From NCBI GenBank assembly GCA_002393975.1, contig DGSM01000043.1, positions 1 through 17,099 on the forward strand: a DNA stretch of 17,099 nucleotides, given 5' to 3'. Of this stretch, positions 13,567 through 17,099 are shown piece by piece. A program made the position numbers and the translations under genes. The stretch's first letter is position 1. The number at the start of each line of letters is the position of its first letter. This DNA comes from Clostridiales bacterium UBA4362 (GTDB lineage: Bacteria; Bacillota; Clostridia; TANB77; CAG-508). The notes under the pieces are model-generated. The model searched no databases. It worked only from the letters and a program-made list of their open reading frames with translations, and was not told the origin of the DNA.

Positions 13567-13605
13567 TTCCGTGACTTCTTGATACAAGAGGACACGGAAT
13601 TTTTT
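13567..13605 (+). terminator. Orphan terminator related to the tRNA terminator
   Basis: TTCCGTG (13567-13573) pairs with CACGGAA (13593-13599) and an inner CTTG/CAAG stem, then six T. No gene lies between the hsp20 terminator and this hairpin, so it terminates nothing obvious. It shares its outer stem and tail with 12657-12698. Confidence 0.75.
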
Positions 13606-13626
13606 AGTTTTAATTTATATTTAGTA

Positions 13627-13635
13627 TGATATAAT
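13627..13635 (+). promoter_or_regulatory. Extended -10 promoter of the XRE regulator
   Basis: TGATATAAT is a full extended -10. No recognisable -35 lies 17 bases upstream, a typical trade-off. Predicted start near 13642 leaves a leader of about 88 bases. Confidence 0.6.
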
Positions 13636-13690
13636 GATAAAAATGTTAATAAAACGGGCGAATGTTCCAGCTAAAATTGGTAGAATTAAT

Positions 13691-13723
13691 TTTCAAATAT
13701 TTTAAAATTATATTTGAAAGGAG
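13691..13723 (+). promoter_or_regulatory. Inverted repeat touching the XRE ribosome binding site
   Basis: TTTCAAATAT (13691-13700) pairs with ATATTTGAAA (13710-13719). The right arm contains the first A's of the AAAGGAG site (13717-13723), seven bases before the ATG. It could hinder ribosome access, or act as a DNA operator for the regulator itself. Confidence 0.5.
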
Positions 13724-13729
13724 TTAATT

Positions 13730-14323
13730 ATGGAAATTGGAAAAAACATAATGAATTTAAGAAAAAAGAGTGGTTTGTCACAAGAAGATCTTGCAGAAAA
13801 AGTAGGAGTTGCAAGACAAACTATCTCAAAATGGGAGTTAGGAGAAACTTCTCCAGATCTAAAACAAGCAAAGGAACTATCTAAAATATTTAAGGTAAGT
13901 TTAGATGAATTAACTGATAATGATATTAAAGAAATATTAGTTGAGAAAACATCTAACACTGAGAAATTAGCAGGAATAATAATAAAGCTACTTAAGTTTT
14001 TAATTGTATTTATAATAGTTGTACCAATTCTATTAATTGTAATGAGAATTACTTTCAAAAATATTCATGAACATGAAGCAGGAAGACTTATGCAAGTTTC
14101 AATAGAATGTACAATACATGATGAAAATTATAGTTATGAGTTTGTTTACTATGAAAATACTGGTGAAATTAAGTATGCTGGTGGTGATGGATATATAGTA
14201 AATGTAACACATGCTAATAATTATGATGACGTACATCAAGCTTTAGATGTTATAGATGCATATGTTAAAAATAATGGTGGAACTTGCAAAATAAGCGAAG
14301 AAAAACCATATGAAGAAGAATAA
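13730..14323 (+). CDS. XRE-family regulator fused to a membrane segment
   Basis: 197 residues. An N-terminal helix-turn-helix of the Cro/C1 type lies at about 6-61 (LRKKSGLSQEDLAEKVGVAR, then QTISKWELG). A short linker leads to one membrane helix at about 88-106. The last 90 residues should be extracytoplasmic and carry a small strand-rich domain with acidic ends. This layout suggests a one-component membrane sensor, in which an outside signal alters DNA binding at the membrane. No partner gene follows directly, so the target is unknown; the inverted repeat in its own leader is a candidate. AAAGGAG precedes the ATG. No wHTH or peptidase motif is present. Confidence 0.9.
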   Translation: MEIGKNIMNLRKKSGLSQEDLAEKVGVARQTISKWELGETSPDLKQAKELSKIFKVSLDELTDNDIKEILVEKTSNTEKLAGIIIKLLKFLIVFIIVVPILLIVMRITFKNIHEHEAGRLMQVSIECTIHDENYSYEFVYYENTGEIKYAGGDGYIVNVTHANNYDDVHQALDVIDAYVKNNGGTCKISEEKPYEEE

Positions 14324-14368
14324 TATTTATCATGAATTACTAATACTGATTTGACATAAATCAATTTA

Positions 14369-14479
14369 TTGGTAGAACTTGACAAAAGAGGCAAAGAGTA
14401 TGATGAAGCAGGAGGAGGTCATTATGTAACAAGTAATTCAACCATCCTTCCTGACGGAACAGAAGTAATGGACATGTAG
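14369..14479 (+). pseudogene. Small coding remnant after the XRE gene
   Basis: A 36-codon frame beginning at TTG 14369 contains KRGKEYDEAGGGHYVTSNST and ILPDGTEVMDM before TAG. The residue mix looks like a real C-terminus (balanced, Gly/Thr-rich, GC-richer codons) rather than random AT-rich DNA. There is no ribosome binding site and no ATG, and a strong terminator follows 10 bases later. I read it as the surviving 3' end of a gene lost by deletion. The parent family is not recognised. Confidence 0.45.
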
Positions 14480-14488
14480 CCTCAAAAG

Positions 14489-14531
14489 AACACTCAGTAA
14501 GAGAACTAATGCTCTTTGCTGAGTGTTTTTT
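14489..14531 (+). terminator. Strong intrinsic terminator
   Basis: AACACTCAG (14489-14497) pairs with CTGAGTGTT (14519-14527), with an inner AAGAG/CTCTT continuation, then a T run. It follows the coding remnant and probably ended the gene the remnant came from. It now serves the XRE transcript. Confidence 0.88.
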
Positions 14532-14598
14532 GCTTAATAATTAAAGAATAAAAATGAAAATAAATAATAAAAACAAAGAATAAAACGAATATCTATTA

Positions 14599-14607
14599 TG
14601 ATATAAT
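14599..14607 (+). promoter_or_regulatory. Extended -10 promoter of the phosphoribosyltransferase gene
   Basis: TGATATAAT, identical to the extended -10 of the XRE gene (13627). The -35 region is poor. It lies 29 bases before the ATG. Confidence 0.6.
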
Positions 14608-14636
14608 ATAGAATAATAAAAATCGGAGGAGCACTT

Positions 14637-15023
14637 ATGGGTAATTTAAGAGATGAAAGAGATATGACTATTGTTAAAGAGTATGTTACATGGAATGATG
14701 TAGAAGATTTTGTTAAATGGTTAGCCGAAAAAACTAATAACTTTGAAGGATATACAGGAGTATATGGACCTGCAAGAGGAGGCGTAACATATGCAGCTAT
14801 TATTTCAAATAGATACAATCTTCCTTATTTAGGAGCACCAACAGTAGGATGTCTTTGCGTTGATGATATATGTGATACAGGAGATACTGCTCTTGCATGG
14901 AAGAGAAAAGGATATAAAATAGCAACTCATTACTATAAAAAAGATGCAATGGTAGAACCTGATTTTTGGCTTAAAACTAAAGATGATAAATGGATAGTAT
15001 TTCCATGGGAAAAACAAGATTAG
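14637..15023 (+). CDS. Phosphoribosyltransferase-fold protein (xanthine/guanine type)
   Basis: A 128-residue type I phosphoribosyltransferase. The PRPP-binding loop is CVDDICDTGDTA (about 74-85). Upstream, YGPARGGVTYA (43-53) matches the pyrophosphate-binding segment. The C-terminus WIVFPWEKQ resembles the tail of Gpt-type purine enzymes. It is shorter than E. coli Gpt (152), mainly in the middle, where the substrate hood would be. It probably joins a purine base to PRPP, but the base cannot be told and a regulatory or non-purine role is possible. GGAGGA lies 7 bases before the ATG. The macro-domain gene follows after 59 bases. Confidence 0.85.
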   Translation: MGNLRDERDMTIVKEYVTWNDVEDFVKWLAEKTNNFEGYTGVYGPARGGVTYAAIISNRYNLPYLGAPTVGCLCVDDICDTGDTALAWKRKGYKIATHYYKKDAMVEPDFWLKTKDDKWIVFPWEKQD

Positions 15024-15082
15024 ATAATCATAAAAGATATTCTAATAATATAAAACTATGTTAAATAATAGGTGAATATAAA

Positions 15083-15601
15083 ATGAGTATAGAAGTTATA
15101 AAAGTTGATATTACAGACATGGAAGTAGATGCGATAGTAAATGCTGCAAATGAATCATTACTACGAGGTGGTGGAGTATGTGGAGCAATTTTTAACAAGG
15201 CGGGTTTTGATTTAGATAAGGAATGTCAAGAAATTGGACATTGCAATACGGGAAATGCAGTAATTACTAAAGGATATAATTTAAAAGCAAAATATATAAT
15301 TCAAGCTGTTGCTCCTATATGGAATGATTATAGAAATAAAGAAAATAGAGAAGAGCTTTTTAAGAATTGCTATAATAATATATTTAAAATAGCAATTGAA
15401 AATAATATAAAAACAATAGCTATTCCTTGTATCGGAACAGGAATTTATGGGTGTCCTATAGAACTTGGAAGAGATTATGCTTTTGAAGAAGCTAAAAAAG
15501 TAGAAAATAAATTTGAAAAAATATATTTTGTATGTTTTGGAGATGAAGAATTAGAAATATATAATAATTGGAATAAGAATGAGACTAATTTTGAAGAATA
15601 A
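15083..15601 (+). CDS. Macro-domain protein, probable ADP-ribose hydrolase
   Basis: 172 residues, a single macro domain of the MacroD/YmdB class. The ADP-ribose-binding NAAN is at 20-23 and the catalytic-loop GGGVCGAI at 29-36. TGNAVITKGYNL (56-67) and the phosphate loop IGTGIYGCP (117-125) follow. This class removes ADP-ribose from proteins or nucleic acids and deacetylates O-acetyl-ADP-ribose. The usual HAVGP is QAVAP here (74-78), a mild deviation near the ligand. The binding site AGGTGA is weak. Pairing with a phosphoribosyltransferase may link it to NAD or nucleotide turnover; this is inference. I see no ADP-ribosyltransferase in the window. Confidence 0.9.
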   Translation: MSIEVIKVDITDMEVDAIVNAANESLLRGGGVCGAIFNKAGFDLDKECQEIGHCNTGNAVITKGYNLKAKYIIQAVAPIWNDYRNKENREELFKNCYNNIFKIAIENNIKTIAIPCIGTGIYGCPIELGRDYAFEEAKKVENKFEKIYFVCFGDEELEIYNNWNKNETNFEE

Positions 15602-15602
15602 A

Positions 15603-15658
15603 TAAGAATTAAATAATATAATATTAATAATAAATTAATTAATAAATTAATTAATAAC
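15603..15658. repeat. AT-only repeat tract (TAATTAATAAAT type)
   Basis: Short overlapping repeats of AATAAATTAATT and TAATAT units fill the gap between the macro gene and its terminator. A similar tract lies at 6181-6211. It is low-complexity sequence without visible function. Confidence 0.5.
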
Positions 15659-15666
15659 AGATTGTG

Positions 15667-15704
15667 AAAACCTCTTACATAACGTGTAAGAGGTTTTATA
15701 TATT
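15667..15704 (+). terminator. Intrinsic terminator after the macro-domain gene
   Basis: AAAACCTCTTACA (15667-15679) pairs perfectly with TGTAAGAGGTTTT (15685-15697), followed by an AT-rich tail (ATATATTTG). Confidence 0.85.
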
Positions 15705-15713
15705 TGTATTTAT

Positions 15714-15742
15714 TTGCTATTTTATGGAAATTGTGCTATAAT
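15714..15742 (+). promoter_or_regulatory. Promoter of the 322-residue orphan gene
   Basis: TTGCTA (15714-15719), 17-base spacer, TGC-extended TATAAT (15737-15742). It closely resembles the promoters of ncRNAs A and B. Confidence 0.85.
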
Positions 15743-15749
15743 GAAAGAG

Positions 15750-15821
15750 CACTAAATAATTAGTGGCTGTCTTCGCTTACAACATCATTTTGATTTGACA
15801 TATGCGCTAAAGCGCCAGGAG
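15750..15821 (+). promoter_or_regulatory. Structured leader of the 322-residue gene
   Basis: At the predicted transcript start CACTAA (15750-15755) pairs with TTAGTG (15760-15765) over ATAA. Directly before the ribosome binding site AGGAG (15817-15821), GCGC-TAAA-GCGC (15804-15815) forms a tight GC hairpin. It leaves the site itself free but right at its base. Confidence 0.5.
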
Positions 15822-15831
15822 ACTAAATAAA

Positions 15832-16800
15832 ATGTCAAGAATTGTTAAAGCTACTTCTAGCATCATCCCTGCAGTAGATACATACTACTACGAACACTCT
15901 GAACATGATGAAGGGTATTTTTTGAATGAATATGGAGATTTTGATCTTGCTAAATGCGGCAAAAAGATTGAAGTCGAAGTTGATCCCAATGAATACTTTG
16001 AAGTCGAGGATGAATATTATTCAGCAAATTATGGAAATACTTATGATAAGGTTGATCCATATTCAGTTGCTGTAGCCGTTATGGAAAGAAAATATGGAGA
16101 TGTATTCTATGGAGTAGAATTCTGTGATGGGTTAATTCCTTCTGAGTATTTAGAAACAGTATTTGGAGCTAACCTTTCTTCAAAACCTATTTTCGCTAAG
16201 GTGAGTCTCAACAAGCTTCTTATGAATGATCGTCCAACTTCCTTTGGATTTGTTGGAATTTCGGTTGAGTCAATGCCTTGCTTTAACCATACAATGGATT
16301 ATAATCATGGTTGGTTAGAGTATGCAAATCAGTTAGAGTATAGAGGAAATGACATTGCAACCCTTGAGTCCTTTACTGGATATGGAGACTATGTTTTTAT
16401 CCTTAAGCTCACTGATGTTCACTCTAAAGAAGATTTCAACAGGATTGTGAATCTTCACAAAAGGAATTTCTATCTTGCTAGCAGAGCTATCATTGAAGAA
16501 GCATATGGAAAGAACAATTATGATCGGTCTAAGATTGAGAGAACGAACAAGGTTATTCTTTCGAACTTACCTAATGAGTCAAACAAAGATGAGATCAAGT
16601 CCTATATCGGAATCTCAAAGGAAAGACCGAAAGTTGGCTATTACAAAGTAAATGTATTGGGAGATGTTGATTCTTCTGGTAATTATGAATTCCATGAGGA
16701 GACAATTTCTGTAAAGAAATACTTCACAATGGATAAGAAATATGAAATCTACTTTGTTGTAGCAGAAGAAGGAGAGTACTTCATTGAATTAAGAAAATAG
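15832..16800 (+). CDS. Unrecognised soluble protein, 322 residues
   Basis: I do not recognise this family. AGGAG lies 10 bases before the ATG. There is no signal peptide or membrane helix. The first 70 residues are rich in Tyr, Asp and Glu. The centre (about 75-190) looks globular with aromatic residues, and about 195-250 is helical and basic. The last 60 residues alternate charged and aromatic residues like a beta-rich end domain (VGYYKVNVLGDVD, later VKKYFTMDKKYEIYFVVAEEG). The gene is monocistronic with a strong promoter, a two-hairpin leader and a strong terminator. It uses more C-ending codons than the backbone genes, like the orphan at 4820 and the partial gene at 16978. Confidence 0.75.
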   Translation: MSRIVKATSSIIPAVDTYYYEHSEHDEGYFLNEYGDFDLAKCGKKIEVEVDPNEYFEVEDEYYSANYGNTYDKVDPYSVAVAVMERKYGDVFYGVEFCDGLIPSEYLETVFGANLSSKPIFAKVSLNKLLMNDRPTSFGFVGISVESMPCFNHTMDYNHGWLEYANQLEYRGNDIATLESFTGYGDYVFILKLTDVHSKEDFNRIVNLHKRNFYLASRAIIEEAYGKNNYDRSKIERTNKVILSNLPNESNKDEIKSYIGISKERPKVGYYKVNVLGDVDSSGNYEFHEETISVKKYFTMDKKYEIYFVVAEEGEYFIELRK

Positions 16801-16811
16801 CATATTCTGAC

Positions 16812-16845
16812 AAGACACCTGCGGAAAACGCAGGTGTCTTTTTTG
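16812..16845 (+). terminator. Intrinsic terminator after the 322-residue gene
   Basis: GACACCTGCG (16814-16823) pairs with CGCAGGTGTC (16829-16838) over GAAAA, with two more A-T pairs and six T. Confidence 0.93.
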
Positions 16846-16864
16846 CTTGAAACTATTGAATTAA

Positions 16865-16893
16865 TTGAAAAGAGCTTGAAAAAATGCTATAAT
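16865..16893 (+). promoter_or_regulatory. Promoter of the right-edge gene
   Basis: TTGAAA (16865-16870), 17-base spacer, TGC-extended TATAAT (16888-16893). Predicted start is near 16900, so the leader is about 78 bases. Confidence 0.82.
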
Positions 16894-16945
16894 ATTAATA
16901 CTTTTTTGATAGAAAAGAGGTGATTAGTTAATAATCGCAACACAC

Positions 16946-16994
16946 AAACTTAAGTTCACATGAGAAAGGAGAGACATATGCGGAAACTTAAGTT
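16946..16994 (+). promoter_or_regulatory. Two copies of a palindrome bracketing the start region
   Basis: AAACTTAAGTT occurs at 16946-16956 in the leader and again at 16984-16994 inside codons 3-6. Its core AACTTAAGTT is self-complementary, so in mRNA the two copies can pair over 10 bp and enclose the AGAAAGGAGAG site and the ATG. In DNA they would be a pair of identical operators. Confidence 0.6.
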
Positions 16995-17099
16995 ACAATA
17001 TTGTATTACAGATGGTAGAGCAAATGTAGTAGGATTGATTTTCTGCGAGTACCTTAAGAGGCAGAAAAAAGAAGATGTTTTCTCTATTTCTAATCACAA
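16978..17099 (+). CDS. N-terminal part of an unidentified protein (3' partial)
   Basis: ATG 16978 follows GAAAGGAGAG at ideal spacing and opens about 40 codons to the edge of the window: MRKLKLQYCITDGRANVVGL, then IFCEYLKRQKKEDVFSIS. The N-terminus is basic and shows no signal peptide. The fragment is too short to name. It has its own promoter, so it is not part of the upstream gene's transcript. Confidence 0.7.
   Translation, partial: MRKLKLQYCITDGRANVVGLIFCEYLKRQKKEDVFSISNH

Noticed and set aside
15603..15658. AT-rich repeats as iterons or a recombination site
   Set aside because: They are imperfect low-complexity A/T words like those in other gaps here, without constant length or spacing.
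1..17099. CRISPR array, insertion sequence, prophage genes or replication origin
   Set aside because: No regularly spaced repeats, no transposase or integrase ORF, no phage structural genes and no DnaA-box cluster were found.

Overview
The window comes from a very AT-rich, low-GC Gram-positive (Firmicutes-type) bacterium. The reasons are strong AGGAGG-type ribosome binding sites, TTGACA/TATAAT promoters with 17-base spacers and frequent TGn-extended -10 boxes, GC-stem/U-tract terminators, a CIRCE (HrcA) operator, a sortase, and YlmH. It is not a phage or an obvious genomic island. It is a housekeeping backbone with several lineage-specific genes and at least two structured-RNA candidates inserted between them.

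Layout. (1) 1-4700, mostly minus strand: the tail of an unidentified plus-strand gene, a bidirectional terminator, then three consecutive minus-strand genes (3816 to 295). Each encodes an N-terminal zinc ribbon, a low-complexity linker, one membrane helix and an outside domain. Upstream, also on the minus strand, are two back-to-back transcription units that contain no ORF. Each has a near-perfect promoter and its own terminator, and I read them as two structured non-coding RNAs. Above them lies a tRNA-Gln(CUG) with its own promoter and terminator. (2) 4740-7070, plus: a small orphan gene, an unrecognised 263-residue protein, and YlmH (S4-domain RNA-binding protein of ribosome quality control). 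(3) 7090-11520: a translation block with MtaB (tRNA methylthiotransferase) and a short alanyl-tRNA synthetase, then a HIT hydrolase and a membrane-anchored sortase. (4) 11545-12650: a PHP-domain phosphoesterase and a tRNA-His/tRNA-Gln(UUG) pair. (5) 12650-14530: a patchy region with a 22-bp direct repeat and two related terminators around a CIRCE-controlled hsp20, then a membrane-anchored XRE regulator and a small coding remnant. (6) 14600-15700: a phosphoribosyltransferase and a macro-domain (ADP-ribose) protein in tandem. (7) 15710-17099: a 322-residue orphan with a structured leader, and the start of another gene whose ribosome binding site is bracketed by two copies of a palindrome.

The most interesting material is the tandem ncRNA pair, the three-gene zinc-ribbon membrane family beside it, the AlaRS without its C-terminal domains, and a set of leaders with hairpins placed around ribosome binding sites. 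None of the 17 genes whose 3' end is visible stops with TGA.
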